The notes beneath the pieces are model-generated. The model searched no databases. It was not told the origin of the DNA and worked only from the letters and a program-made list of their open reading frames with translations. From the NCBI GenBank assembly GCA_963730315.1, contig CAVSRD010000007.1, positions 62,001 to 126,000 of the forward strand: a DNA stretch of 64,000 nucleotides, written 5' to 3'. The position numbers and the translations under genes are program-made. Each line of letters begins with the position of its first letter. The stretch's first letter is position 1. Shown here piece after piece: positions 32,539 to 41,139 of the stretch. The DNA is from VRUE01 sp963730315. GTDB lineage: Bacteria; Actinomycetota; Thermoleophilia; Solirubrobacterales; 70-9.

Positions 32539-33219
32539 ATGGACTCGCCGCTGGCCTCGGAACCGCGCAATCCCCAGACCGCGCGTCGCGGACTGCCCCG
32601 CGCATACGCGGTCCGCTCGCAGCGCGAGCGGCTGCTGGAGGCGATGGTCCGGGTGGCGACGGCGAAAGGCTACGAGGCCACGACCGTGACCAACGTGGTC
32701 GAGTTCGCCGGGGTATCGCGGGCCAGCTTCGATGAGCTATTCGACAGCAAGACGACCTGCTTCCTCGAAGCCAACGACGCCGTGTTCGACGTGCTCGTCG
32801 CCCACGTGACCGCCGCTTTCGAGGCCGCCGCCGGCGAGCCCTGGCCGGTGCGGATCGCCGCGGCGCTCGAGGCGCTGGTCGGGCTGCTCTCGGTCGAGGC
32901 CGACATCGCGCGCATGGCGATGGTCGAGGTGACCGCAGTCGGCGACGAAGCCCGCGCGCACTACAGAGCGGCGCTGGGGCGCTTCACGCCTTTCCTCGAG
33001 CAGGGCCGCGCCTACTCGGGGCGAGGCGAGGCCTTGCCCGCCGACACGGCGCGCTTCGCGGTCGGCGGCGCCACCTCGATGATCTTCGACGAAGTCCGTG
33101 CCGGCCGCGGCCCCGAGCTGAAGCGGATCCTCCCCGACCTCGTCTTCGCGGTGCTGATGCCCTACCTGGGGCCGGAAGCGGCAAAAGAGGAGATGCGGCG
33201 GGTCACTGCAGAGGGGTGA
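32539..33219 (+). CDS. TetR family regulator (third, diverged copy)
   Basis: 226 residues from the ATG at 32539. TTVTNVVEFAGVSRASFDELFDSKTTCF is the helix-turn-helix; the usual F-Y-x-x-F becomes F-D-E-L-F, an Asp where most family members have Tyr, at a DNA-contacting position. The tail VFAVLMPYLGPEAAK aligns with the other two copies. It points away from the sugar dehydrogenase gene, which it may control, and converges on the enoyl-CoA hydratase gene (13 nt between stops). Confidence 0.88.
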   Translation: MDSPLASEPRNPQTARRGLPRAYAVRSQRERLLEAMVRVATAKGYEATTVTNVVEFAGVSRASFDELFDSKTTCFLEANDAVFDVLVAHVTAAFEAAAGEPWPVRIAAALEALVGLLSVEADIARMAMVEVTAVGDEARAHYRAALGRFTPFLEQGRAYSGRGEALPADTARFAVGGATSMIFDEVRAGRGPELKRILPDLVFAVLMPYLGPEAAKEEMRRVTAEG

Positions 33220-33232
33220 GAAGCGTTCTTCC

Positions 33233-33985
33233 CTAGACCCCGTCTCCGTGACGACCTTCGCCGGCTGAGAAGCGGGCGGCGCCTTCGACGGCGATATGGA
33301 GGGTCTCGCGGCCGAGCCTGTGCTCCAGGGAAAGGCCTTCGGCGAGGGGCAGGCCGAAGCCCTCGAGCGCGGCGCGACGGTCGGCGAGCATCGTCTCCTG
33401 CGGGAAGGAAGCGATGCGCTCGGCGAGCTCCAGAGCGCGCTCCAGGTGGCCGCCCGGCGCGACGACCTCATTGACCAGCCCGATCCGCAGCGCCTCCTCG
33501 GCGCCGACCGGGCGGCCGGTGAGGATCAGCTCCAGAGCGCGGCCCATCCCGATCGTCCGCGGCAGTCGCTGGGTACCGCCGTCGACGAGCGGCACCCCCC
33601 AGCGGCGCTCGAAGAGACCGAAGGTGGAGCCGCGGGTGGCGATCCGCAGGTCGCACCAGAGCGCCAGCTCGACCCCGCCGGCGAGACACCAGCCGTCGAC
33701 CGCGGCGATAGCCGGCTTGGCGGGGGTAAGGCGGGTCGGCCCCATCGGCCCCTCGGGATGGTCGACGTCGAGGTCGAGCGCCTTCAAGTCGGCGCCTGCG
33801 CAGAAGGCCTCGCCGCCGGCGCCGGTGAGGACGAGCACACGCGCATCCTCGTCCGCCTCGAACTCCCGCAGGCCCTGCCGAAAGCGCCGCGCGGCCGCGT
33901 CGTCGACCGCGTTACGGCGACGCGGCCGATCGATCGTCAGCACCGCGGCGGCGTTGACCCGCTCGTAACGAAGCTCCTCGCCCAT
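33233..33985 (-). CDS. Enoyl-CoA hydratase/isomerase family protein
   Basis: 250 residues from the ATG at 33983-33985. Crotonase oxyanion-hole segments: AFCAGADLKAL and GWCLAGGVELALWCDLRIA (in parts), then RRWGVPLVDGGTQRLPR. The second catalytic Glu of hydratases is replaced in this region by Asp/Gly (PLVDGGTQRL), so it may act as an isomerase, hydrolase or lyase rather than a true hydratase. Cytoplasmic, CoA thioester substrate unknown. It diverges from metF. Confidence 0.87.
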   Translation of the reverse strand: MGEELRYERVNAAAVLTIDRPRRRNAVDDAAARRFRQGLREFEADEDARVLVLTGAGGEAFCAGADLKALDLDVDHPEGPMGPTRLTPAKPAIAAVDGWCLAGGVELALWCDLRIATRGSTFGLFERRWGVPLVDGGTQRLPRTIGMGRALELILTGRPVGAEEALRIGLVNEVVAPGGHLERALELAERIASFPQETMLADRRAALEGFGLPLAEGLSLEHRLGRETLHIAVEGAARFSAGEGRHGDGV

Positions 33986-34052
33986 GCCTGCGGCGCATCC
34001 TCGCACAGGCGCTCGGAGTGAAGCCCGGGTGCGCACTGGCTACGCTGCCCCG

Positions 34053-34988
34053 ATGCGGATCGACGACATCCTCGCCGCGAAGCGGCCCGTCTTCTCGGTC
34101 GAGTTCTTCCCGCCGAAGACCGAGGAGGCAACGGAGCAGCTGTTCGCGACGGCGCGTTCGCTGCGCGAGCTGGAGCCCGACTTCGTCTCGGTGACCTACG
34201 GGGCCGGCGGGTCGACCCGCGAGGGGACGGTGGAGATCACCCGGGCGCTGAAAGATGAGCTGGGGCTCGAGACGATGGCCCACCTGAGCTGCGTCGGCGA
34301 GACGACCGAGGGGCTCTCGGCCACCCTCGACCGGTTCGCCGCGGCCGGGATCGAGAACGTCTTCGCGCTGCGTGGCGACCCGCCGCGCGGGCAGCGCGAC
34401 TTCGTGCAGCCCGAGGGCGGCCTGGGCAGCGCCGCCGAGCTCGCCGCCTTCATCGACGCGGGCTGGGACTTTACGATCGGCGGCGCCTGCTTCCCCGAGG
34501 TGCACCCGGAGGCGCCCGACCTCGCCACCGACCTCGCCTACCTGAAGACGAAGGTGGAGGCCGGCGCCTCCTTCCTGATCACCCAGCTCTTCTTCGACAA
34601 CCGGGTCTACCTCGACTTCGTAGCGGCGGCGCGGGAGAAGGGCATCGACGTGCCGATCCTCGCCGGGGTGATCCCGGTGGCGAGCTTCGCGCAGACCAAG
34701 CGGATCTGCGAGCTGTGCGACGCCTCGATCCCACCGCCGCTGGAGGAGGCTTTCCGGGCCGCCGGAGGCGACGAGCAGGCCGAGTTCGAGCTGGGCGTCG
34801 CTTACGCGGCGCAGCAATGCGCCGAGCTGCTGATCGCCGGAGCGCCGGGCATCCACTTCTACGCGCTCAACCGAGCACCGGCGACGCAAGCCGTGCTGGC
34901 GGCGCTGCGGGCCGCCCGGCCGTGGCAGCGAACCCGCGGGCCCGCACTGGGCGAGCGGTTCGACCCGATCGGCGACCGTACTAATTAG
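34053..34988 (+). CDS. metF: 5,10-methylenetetrahydrofolate reductase
   Basis: 311 residues from the ATG at 34053, 6 nt after TACGCT (probably leaderless). The TIM-barrel begins with VFSVEFFPPKTEEA, followed by FVSVTYGAGGSTR, the FAD-binding ALRGDPPRG with the Asp expected at this position, and FLITQLFFDN near the middle. It reduces methylene-THF to methyl-THF, supplying the methyl group for methionine synthase. Length matches bacterial MetF. Its TAG stop forms the first three bases of the -10-like box of the next gene. Confidence 0.95.
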   Translation: MRIDDILAAKRPVFSVEFFPPKTEEATEQLFATARSLRELEPDFVSVTYGAGGSTREGTVEITRALKDELGLETMAHLSCVGETTEGLSATLDRFAAAGIENVFALRGDPPRGQRDFVQPEGGLGSAAELAAFIDAGWDFTIGGACFPEVHPEAPDLATDLAYLKTKVEAGASFLITQLFFDNRVYLDFVAAAREKGIDVPILAGVIPVASFAQTKRICELCDASIPPPLEEAFRAAGGDEQAEFELGVAYAAQQCAELLIAGAPGIHFYALNRAPATQAVLAALRAARPWQRTRGPALGERFDPIGDRTN

Positions 34989-35001
34989 ACTGGCTTCAGA
35001 C

Positions 35002-35865
35002 ATGGGAGAGCTGAGCTACCGGGAGCACACGATCGCTTTCGACGAGTACGGCGGAGGCGAGCGGGCGATCGTTCTCGTCCACGGCCTGCTGATGAACAGC
35101 CGCATGTTCGAGCGGCTCGGACCGGCGCTGGCCGAGCGCGGCAACCGGGTGGTCTGCGTCGACCTGCTCGGCCACGGCCGCTCCGACCAGCCCGAGGACC
35201 TGCGCCTCTACTCGATGCCGCTGTTCGCCGAGCAGCTGGTTGCGCTGCTCGACCACCTCGGGCTGGAGACGGCGGTGGTCGGCGGTACCTCGCTGGGCGC
35301 AAATGTTGCCCTGGAGCTGGCGGTCAGCCACCCCGACCGGGCCGAGGGCCTGTTCATCGAGATGCCGGTGCTCGACAACGCGCTGGCCGCGGTCGCGGCG
35401 ATCTTCGCCCCGGTGCTGCTCGGCCTGCGGATGGGACGACCGCTCTTCGAGGTCACCTCGCGGCTCGCCTCGCTCCTGCCCCGCACCAACTTCCTGGTCG
35501 ACGTCGGGCTCGACTGGCTGCGGCGCCGGCCCGGTCCCTCGGTCGCCGTGCTCGAGGGCCTGCTGCTGGGGGAGACGGCGCCCGGGCGCGAACAGCGGCG
35601 GCGGATCGGCCAGCCGACCCTGGTCGTCGGCCACCCGCGCGACCCGCTGCACCCGTTCAGCGACTCGGGGATGCTGGTCGAGGAGCTGCAGCGGGCACGG
35701 CTGGTCGAGGCCGACTCGATCTTCGAGTGGAGGATCGCCCCGAAGCGGCTGACCGACGAGCTGGCGCTGTTCCTCGACGAGGTCTGGGCTCCGGCCAGGT
35801 CCCTGGCGGCGGTCGATTCCCCCGGCAACGGCAACGGGAGGACGGGCGCCCCGCTCGGCGGCTAG
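35002..35865 (+). CDS. Alpha/beta hydrolase
   Basis: 287 residues. Oxyanion VLVHGLLMNS, nucleophile elbow GGTSLGANVA (Ser ~98), and VVGHPRDPLHPFSD supplying the acid/His region. A ~60-residue lid (residues ~125-190, IFAPVLLGLRMGRP) is present. The substrate is unknown. The ATG follows TAGACT (34986-34991) after 10 nt. The stop is 6 nt from the next gene, which is likely cotranscribed. Confidence 0.88.
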   Translation: MGELSYREHTIAFDEYGGGERAIVLVHGLLMNSRMFERLGPALAERGNRVVCVDLLGHGRSDQPEDLRLYSMPLFAEQLVALLDHLGLETAVVGGTSLGANVALELAVSHPDRAEGLFIEMPVLDNALAAVAAIFAPVLLGLRMGRPLFEVTSRLASLLPRTNFLVDVGLDWLRRRPGPSVAVLEGLLLGETAPGREQRRRIGQPTLVVGHPRDPLHPFSDSGMLVEELQRARLVEADSIFEWRIAPKRLTDELALFLDEVWAPARSLAAVDSPGNGNGRTGAPLGG

Positions 35866-35871
35866 GGGAAG

Positions 35872-36651
35872 ATGGCGAATCGCAGGGAGGAAGAGAGGGA
35901 ACGGCTCCGGCAGGCCCGCCAGGAACGCGAGTCCGCCCATGCGAAGTCGGGAAGACGGCGACTGGTTGCCGTCTACGCGGTCGCCGGGGTCGTCGCCCTC
36001 GCAGTGGCCGGGGGCATCGTCGCGGTGGTCACCTCGTCGAGCGGCGGGAGCGGCGGCGAATCGCACATCAACCAGGCTTCCGGCTCGACCAACGGCGTGA
36101 AGCCGGATGAGCGGGAGGGCACCACGCCGCCCGCGGTAAAAGTGGCGAATCTGAAGCAGGCGGCGAAGCAGGCCGGCTGCACGCTGCGCCTCAAGCTCAA
36201 GGACGAGGGGCACGAACACATTTCCCCGACCGCGGAAACCCCCGACTACAAGACCAACCCGCCGACCTCCGGCCCGCATGCCGAAGCGCCCTACCAGGAG
36301 GCGGACGGCGCCTACAGCGAAATGCCGGGGGAAATCTTCCTCGTCCACTCGCTCGAGCACGGCCGCCTGCAGATCCAGTACAGCCCGGACCTGCCCGAAG
36401 AAGACCAGCTGGCGCTGAAGGGGCTCTACGACACGATGTACGGCGGGGCTCTGTTCTTCCCCAACACGAACATGGACTACGAGGTCGCCGCAACCGCCTG
36501 GACCAACCTGCTGGGTTGCCCCAAGTACAAGGGGGCGATCACCCTCAACGCGATCCGCGACTTCGGCAAGGAAGTCTGGGGCAAATACGGCGGCGAGCCG
36601 GTCAACGGCTTCAGCATCAAGGGCCCGACCCCGCTCGAACCCTCCGCCTAG
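35872..36651 (+). CDS. Membrane-anchored DUF3105 protein
   Basis: 259 residues with GGGGAAG upstream. A charged N-terminus (REEERERLRQARQERES) leads to one transmembrane helix (~31-53) with the rest outside the cell. The DUF3105 core is visible: YKTNPPTSGPHAEAP, FLVHSLEHGRLQIQYSP (HxLEHG motif) and ALTAW-like TAWTNLLGCPKY. Two Cys (~102 and ~217) could form a disulfide. Function unknown. Its stop TAG overlaps the opposite-strand stop of the acyltransferase gene (shared CTAG). Confidence 0.85.
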   Translation: MANRREEERERLRQARQERESAHAKSGRRRLVAVYAVAGVVALAVAGGIVAVVTSSSGGSGGESHINQASGSTNGVKPDEREGTTPPAVKVANLKQAAKQAGCTLRLKLKDEGHEHISPTAETPDYKTNPPTSGPHAEAPYQEADGAYSEMPGEIFLVHSLEHGRLQIQYSPDLPEEDQLALKGLYDTMYGGALFFPNTNMDYEVAATAWTNLLGCPKYKGAITLNAIRDFGKEVWGKYGGEPVNGFSIKGPTPLEPSA

Positions 36652-37637
36652 GCTCGGTAGACGGGAAAGAAGCCTTCGGCCTCGCGACCGGCCGAGAGGC
36701 GGTCGTAGGCGTCGCGGTTGCAGACGATCTCCGAGACGCGCCAGGGCCGCTCGCGGTTGGCGAAGCCGCGCTTGAACTCCTCGAGCGCGTCGCCACGGCG
36801 CAAGCCGCCGCCGAGGTTGAGCGGCAGGCCCCGCTCGGCAGCGAACTCGACCAGCCCCGCGACGAGGTTCTTCATCGGCGAGTCGCGCAGCGTTGCGTCG
36901 GCGCTGCCGCTCAGGTAGTAGTGGAGGAAGCCGCCGCTGTGGACGGCGATCGAGGCGGCGGCGACCTCGCCGCCCGGGGCGCGGGCAAGGGCGAGCCAGG
37001 CGAGCGACGACTCCAGGATCCGCTCGAAGTAGGGCGCACCGAAGAAGTAGCGCTCGGCGGCGCCGGCGCGGCGCATCGTCTGCTCGTAGGCGGCGAGGAA
37101 GCCGGCCCGCTGCCCGGCGCCCGTCTCCGGCCCAGGGACGATGCTCACCTTGTAGCCGGCGCGGCGGTTCTTGTTGATCCGGTTGCGGTCGCTGGAGCGA
37201 CGCTTCGGCGGCAGCTCCGGGTCAGCGATCTGGACCACGTTGCGCTCTGCAGCGCCGGCCAGCAGCGGCTCGCCGAGCGCGTGCCGAATGAAGATCGAGA
37301 CGAGACCGGTCGCCGAGAAGTCGATCGACGCCGGGTCGATCGCCGACTGTGGGGCCGACCCCGCCATCGCCCGGTCGACTCCACAGGCGGCGACGCCGGG
37401 GTAGCCGTAGGGGGAGGTCGCATCGCGCTCCTCCGTGCCGGGGATCTCGCGGACGATCAGCGGCGCCCGCAGCTCCCCCCCGGGAGCGGCGATGCGCAGC
37501 GTGTGGGTCGCCCCTTCGGCGTCGAGGAAGGGGCGGGAGCGAAAGAACTCGCCCCCCTCGACCGCGGCGCCGCGGTCGGCGATCAAGGACGCAACGCTCG
37601 CGCTTCGCCCGCTTCGTGAGGAGTCGGGTGCGGACAC
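36648..37637 (-). CDS. FemAB/GNAT-fold acyltransferase (BioF2-like)
   Basis: 329 residues with the two-GNAT-domain arrangement: SPYGYPGVAACG and ATGLVSIFIR in the first half, RRSSDRNRINKNRRAGYKV at the centre (the FemAB K/R-rich substrate segment, quoted in part), and LHYYLSGSADATLRDSPMKNLVAGLVEFA (in parts: LHYYLSGS, SPMKNLV) with the final NLGGGLRRGDALEEFKRGF. This matches proteins that transfer amino acids or acyl groups to peptidoglycan or sugars, often within polysaccharide loci. It heads the minus-strand side of the locus. Confidence 0.85.
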   Translation of the reverse strand: MSAPDSSRSGRSASVASLIADRGAAVEGGEFFRSRPFLDAEGATHTLRIAAPGGELRAPLIVREIPGTEERDATSPYGYPGVAACGVDRAMAGSAPQSAIDPASIDFSATGLVSIFIRHALGEPLLAGAAERNVVQIADPELPPKRRSSDRNRINKNRRAGYKVSIVPGPETGAGQRAGFLAAYEQTMRRAGAAERYFFGAPYFERILESSLAWLALARAPGGEVAAASIAVHSGGFLHYYLSGSADATLRDSPMKNLVAGLVEFAAERGLPLNLGGGLRRGDALEEFKRGFANRERPWRVSEIVCNRDAYDRLSAGREAEGFFPVYRA

Positions 37638-37644
37638 TCGCCCG

Positions 37645-38193
37645 TCAGCGCTCGAGTAGATCCTTGGCCGCCTGCCGGAACTCGTCGGGCAGGACGCCCC
37701 AGACCTCGCAGTCGTCGACGCCGTCGGGGCGGTGCAGGTGGGCGCGCATCGTGCCCTCGTGCTTCCAGCCGAGCCCCGCCACGGCCTTCTTGGCCACCTC
37801 GTTGCGGGCCGGGATGCGGCCGTAGACGCGGTGAGCCCCGAACTCGTCGAAGGCCTTGGCGATCGTCAGCGCCTCGGCGCGCCGGCCCACGCCCTTGCCG
37901 CGCACCTCGTCGCCGATCAGTGCCCCCAGCTCGGGAGCGGTCTGGCGGAAGAGGCCGTAGAGGGCAGTGAAGCCGACCGGCTCGCCGTGCCCCTCGACGA
38001 GGATCGCGTACTTGCGATCCTCGCCCGAGTCGTCCATCGCCCGCCGCACCCAGGCCTCGGCGTCGGCGAGCGAGAACGCCTCGCGCTGCTCCATCAGCGT
38101 CCTGGTCGCCTCGGGGTTGTTGAACCAGCGGTGCACCGCTGCGGCGTCACCGGGCTCGAACGCACGCAGTTTCACCTCCGGCCGCTCAGCCAC
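37645..38193 (-). CDS. GNAT N-acetyltransferase (RimJ/RimL-like)
   Basis: 182 residues. Acetyl-CoA pyrophosphate loop EVRGKGVGRRAEALTIAKAFDE (R/Q-x-x-G-x-G/A in EVRGKGVGRR) and the RimL-like VARNEVAKKAVAGLGWKHEGTMR (parts: NEVAKKAVAGLGW). The N-terminal AAVHRWFNNPEATRTL segment is typical of the RimJ/RimL branch, whose targets include ribosomal proteins and sugar nucleotides. Given its position beside the FemAB-like gene (7 nt), a role in modifying surface-polymer sugars is possible. Confidence 0.87.
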   Translation of the reverse strand: MAERPEVKLRAFEPGDAAAVHRWFNNPEATRTLMEQREAFSLADAEAWVRRAMDDSGEDRKYAILVEGHGEPVGFTALYGLFRQTAPELGALIGDEVRGKGVGRRAEALTIAKAFDEFGAHRVYGRIPARNEVAKKAVAGLGWKHEGTMRAHLHRPDGVDDCEVWGVLPDEFRQAAKDLLER

Positions 38194-38262
38194 GCATCGA
38201 CCCTACCGGGACGTGCCGTCTGTGAGCGGCCCATGTGGACACCGAATCGACAGCGCGTCGAG

Positions 38263-38826
38263 TCAGTCGGGGGCGAGGCCGTGGCCGGTGAGGAGGAGGC
38301 GCGCGGTCTTGGCGAGGATTCCGAGGTCGAGGGCGACGCAGCGGCTTTCGACGTACTTGACGTCCAGCTCGATCCGCTCCTCCCAGGGAATGCCGGCGCG
38401 GCCCTGGACCTGGGCGAGGCCGGTCAGGCCGGGCCTCACCTCGTGGCGGCGGTGCTGGCGCGGCGTGTAGTCCTTCACCTGGGCGGGAATGGTCGGGCGG
38501 GGGCCAACGATCGCCATCTCGCCGCGCAGCACGTTGACCAGGTTGGGCAGCTCGTCGAGCGAGCTGCGGCGCAGGAGGCGGCCGGCGCGGGTGACGCGCG
38601 GGTCGTCGCGGGTGACCACGGTGCCCACGCCGACCGGGTCGGAACCCTCGACCATCGTCCGCAGCTTCAGCAGCTCGAACTCGCGACCGTGCAGGCCGAC
38701 CCGGCGCTGCCGGTAGAGGACCGGGCCGCGACCACTCAACCGGATTGCGATTGCCGCGATCAGCAGGACCGGGGACAAGACGATCAGCGCGGTCGTCGCA
38801 ACGGCGATGTCGAAAATTCTCGGCAT
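38263..38826 (-). CDS. Initiating sugar transferase (WcaJ/undecaprenyl-phosphate glycosyl-1-phosphate transferase type)
   Basis: 187 residues, the short form carrying only the catalytic domain after one re-entrant helix (ATTALIVLSPVLLIAAIAI). Conserved motifs: GPVLYRQRRVGLHGREF, LKLRTM, RRSSLDELPNLVNVLRGEM (in parts: SLDELPNL) with catalytic Asp-Glu, and GPRPTIP, RPGLTGLAQV. It moves a sugar-1-phosphate onto undecaprenyl phosphate, the first step of repeat-unit assembly. It directly follows the GT2 gene (4 nt). Confidence 0.94.
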   Translation of the reverse strand: MPRIFDIAVATTALIVLSPVLLIAAIAIRLSGRGPVLYRQRRVGLHGREFELLKLRTMVEGSDPVGVGTVVTRDDPRVTRAGRLLRRSSLDELPNLVNVLRGEMAIVGPRPTIPAQVKDYTPRQHRRHEVRPGLTGLAQVQGRAGIPWEERIELDVKYVESRCVALDLGILAKTARLLLTGHGLAPD

Positions 38827-38830
38827 CCCC

Positions 38831-39961
38831 TCACCTGGTCCCTTCGGACTTCTCCCAGGTGCCGGGCGCGCCGCGACGGAGCCGGTCCCAGAGGCCGGCG
38901 GCGATCGAGGCGGTCGTCATCGCGTAGTAGCGGGCGGAGCGAAGCGGGGCGACCGGCAACCAGCGGCCGAGCAGCGCTGCAGCGAGGACGGCGAGCTGGA
39001 GGGCGAGGGTCCCGACGTAGACCCAGCCCCGGCCGAGCAGGGCGAGATTGGCCGCGAAGGCGACGACGTGCAGGAACGGCGTCGCGTAGCGCAACAGCCG
39101 GTGGGAGACGACCTCGAAGGCGTAGAGCGGCGAGTAGCCCCGCGGCGCGTACATGCCTTCGCCCGCGACGATGTCCCAGAGGCCGACCATCATCCGCCGT
39201 TTGCGGGCCAGCTCGCCCTCGAGAGTCGGCGTCATCTTCTCCTCGGCGCGCGCCCAGGGGACGTAGAGCGAGCGCCGTCCGCGCTTCGCCAGCAGGAAGG
39301 GGAAGGAGAGGTCGTGGCTGCCCGAGGGCGGCAGCGGGATGTAGGTGTCGCGGCGCACCGCGTAGATCGCCCCGTTGCCGGCGGTCACCCCGGCCAGGCC
39401 CGACTCCATCTCCCGCACCGCCATCTCGTAGCGCCAGTAGGCCCCCTCGAGGTTGCCGCCGCCGGGGTCGAGGAAGCGCACCTGGCCGCAGGCGTAGCCG
39501 ACCGTCGGATCGGCGAAGGGCTCGACCAGGTGGAGCAGCGCGTCGGGCGCCCAGAGGCTGTTGGCGTCGGAGAAGGCGAGCAGCTCGCCCGAGGCGCGCT
39601 CGGCGGCGGCGTTCTGGGCGGCGACCTTGCCGCCCCGCGGCAGCTCGAGGACGAGGTCGGCGCCGGCGGCGCGGGCCCGCTCGGCGGTCGCGTCGGAGGA
39701 ACCGTCGGAAGCGACGATCAGCTCGAGCCGCTCGCGCGGGTAGTCGAGAGCGCGCGCGTTGGCGACCTTGGCCGCGATCACCTCCTCCTCGTCGTAGGCG
39801 GCGACGATCAGCGAGACCCGCGGCGGCTCCTCCCAGGTCATCGGTTGCAGGGTCGGACGGCGGCGCAGGGCGAGCAGGGCGCGCAGAACCAGCGGGTAAC
39901 CCGCGTGGGTGTAGGCGATTAGGCCCCCGCAGATCCAGAAGATGGCTTCCAGCGCCAACAC
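38831..39961 (-). CDS. Membrane glycosyltransferase, family 2
   Basis: 376 residues. An N-terminal helix (first ~25) precedes the GT-A fold: VSLIVAAYDEEEVI, DGSSDATAE, ELLAFSDANSLW (DxN/D metal motif) and RYEMAVREMESGL (catalytic loop). Three helices near the C-terminus (~285-350) anchor it. It adds a sugar to a lipid-linked acceptor; donor unknown. The gene is separated by 7 nt from the GT4 gene upstream. Confidence 0.9.
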   Translation of the reverse strand: MLALEAIFWICGGLIAYTHAGYPLVLRALLALRRRPTLQPMTWEEPPRVSLIVAAYDEEEVIAAKVANARALDYPRERLELIVASDGSSDATAERARAAGADLVLELPRGGKVAAQNAAAERASGELLAFSDANSLWAPDALLHLVEPFADPTVGYACGQVRFLDPGGGNLEGAYWRYEMAVREMESGLAGVTAGNGAIYAVRRDTYIPLPPSGSHDLSFPFLLAKRGRRSLYVPWARAEEKMTPTLEGELARKRRMMVGLWDIVAGEGMYAPRGYSPLYAFEVVSHRLLRYATPFLHVVAFAANLALLGRGWVYVGTLALQLAVLAAALLGRWLPVAPLRSARYYAMTTASIAAGLWDRLRRGAPGTWEKSEGTR

Positions 39962-39968
39962 GGGGCGA

Positions 39969-41117
39969 TTATCCGGGGTTGCGTGGGGAGACGGGGTAGG
40001 GGTATCCCCCCCTCTCGAGGAGCTCTCGATAGAGGGCCAGGGTTGCGGCGGCGGCGGTGTCCCAGGAGTACGGCCCCGATGCGGCGCGGGCGGCGGCGGC
40101 GGCCAGCTCGGCGCGGGCGGGCGCGTCGCGGACCAGCTCGTCGAGGACGGCGGCGAGCGCCTGGGCGTCCTCGGGAGGGACGAGGCGGGCGGCGCCCTGC
40201 GCGGCGACCTCGGGGAAGCCGCCGACCGCGCTCAGCACCAGCGGCCGGCCGAAGGCGAGCGCCGCGTAGAGGACGCCGGAGTGCTCGGCGTCGCGGTAGG
40301 GCAGGACGACCAGGTCGGCGCGGCGCAGGATTGGCGGGATCTCGGCGTCCTCGACGAAGCGGGTGAGGAAGCGGACGCGGCCGGGGCCCTCCGCCGCGAG
40401 TCGGCGCAGCGGCCCGACATCCATCCGCGGGTTGCCGACCACCCAAAGCTCGGCGCCGCCGATCCGGTGGAACGCATCAAGCAGGACGTCGACGCCCTTG
40501 TAGGGGCGGAGCAGGCCGAAGAAGAGGATCACCGGGCCTTGGGCGCCCCGCAGCTCGTCCGGCAACTGCTTCTCCTCCGGCAGGCGGGTCAGGTAGTCGA
40601 AGGCGCCGTGGTGGATGACCCGCACCCGCTCGGCGTCGATCCCGACCTCGGCGCGCAGCCGCTCCGCTCCGTGCTCGGAGTGGGCGATTACCGCGTCCAT
40701 GCGGCCGAAGGCGCGACGGGCGCTCGCCAGCTGGAGGCGGCTCGGCCGTGGCGGGAGGACGTAATGGGCGGTCATCACGCGGGGCCGCAGCGGCGGCAGC
40801 AGGGCGGCGTCGAGGCCGGGTGCGGTCAACCACTGGTAGTGGACGAGGTCGGCGTCGGCGTCGCGGCGGAAGCGCAGCATGTCGGCGAAGTGCTCGGCCG
40901 CCTTGACGGCACGGCGAAACGGCGCATCGAGGCCGCGCGCGGTGCTGCGGCGGTAGAAGCGCTCTTCAGCGCGGTAGCCGCGCGGCTCGGGCACCGGGCC
41001 GTATAGGAAGCGACTGGTCAGCAGCTCGACCTCAGCGCCCCTCCGGGCAAGTGCCGCGGCGAGGGCGCGGTCGTATGGCGGCGTGAACGCCGAGGGATCG
41101 ACCAGCTGCACCTTCAT
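39969..41117 (-). CDS. Glycosyltransferase, family 4
   Basis: 382 residues. GT-B fold with a C-terminal nucleotide-binding domain: ILFFGLLRPYKGVDVLLDAF, VVLPYRDAEHSGVLYAALAFGRPLVLSAVGGFPEV (in parts: YRDAEHSGVLYAAL with the E-x7-E retaining motif). It uses a nucleotide sugar and keeps anomeric configuration. It diverges from the next GT gene and shares an overlapped promoter (see 41125-41132). The ATG is at 41115-41117, 7 nt from its -10-like box. Confidence 0.92.
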   Translation of the reverse strand: MKVQLVDPSAFTPPYDRALAAALARRGAEVELLTSRFLYGPVPEPRGYRAEERFYRRSTARGLDAPFRRAVKAAEHFADMLRFRRDADADLVHYQWLTAPGLDAALLPPLRPRVMTAHYVLPPRPSRLQLASARRAFGRMDAVIAHSEHGAERLRAEVGIDAERVRVIHHGAFDYLTRLPEEKQLPDELRGAQGPVILFFGLLRPYKGVDVLLDAFHRIGGAELWVVGNPRMDVGPLRRLAAEGPGRVRFLTRFVEDAEIPPILRRADLVVLPYRDAEHSGVLYAALAFGRPLVLSAVGGFPEVAAQGAARLVPPEDAQALAAVLDELVRDAPARAELAAAAARAASGPYSWDTAAAATLALYRELLERGGYPYPVSPRNPG

Positions 41118-41124
41118 CGCCGCG

Positions 41125-41132
41125 ATTATCGT
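41125..41132. promoter_or_regulatory. Superimposed divergent -10 boxes
   Basis: Minus strand: GATAAT (41130-41125), then 7 nt to the GT4 ATG at 41117. Plus strand: TATCGT (41127-41132), then 7 nt to the GTG at 41140. The two hexamers overlap by 4 bp in the near-symmetric CGATTATCG, so one site could serve both directions with leaderless transcripts. Confidence 0.5.
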
Positions 41133-41139
41133 GGCGGGC

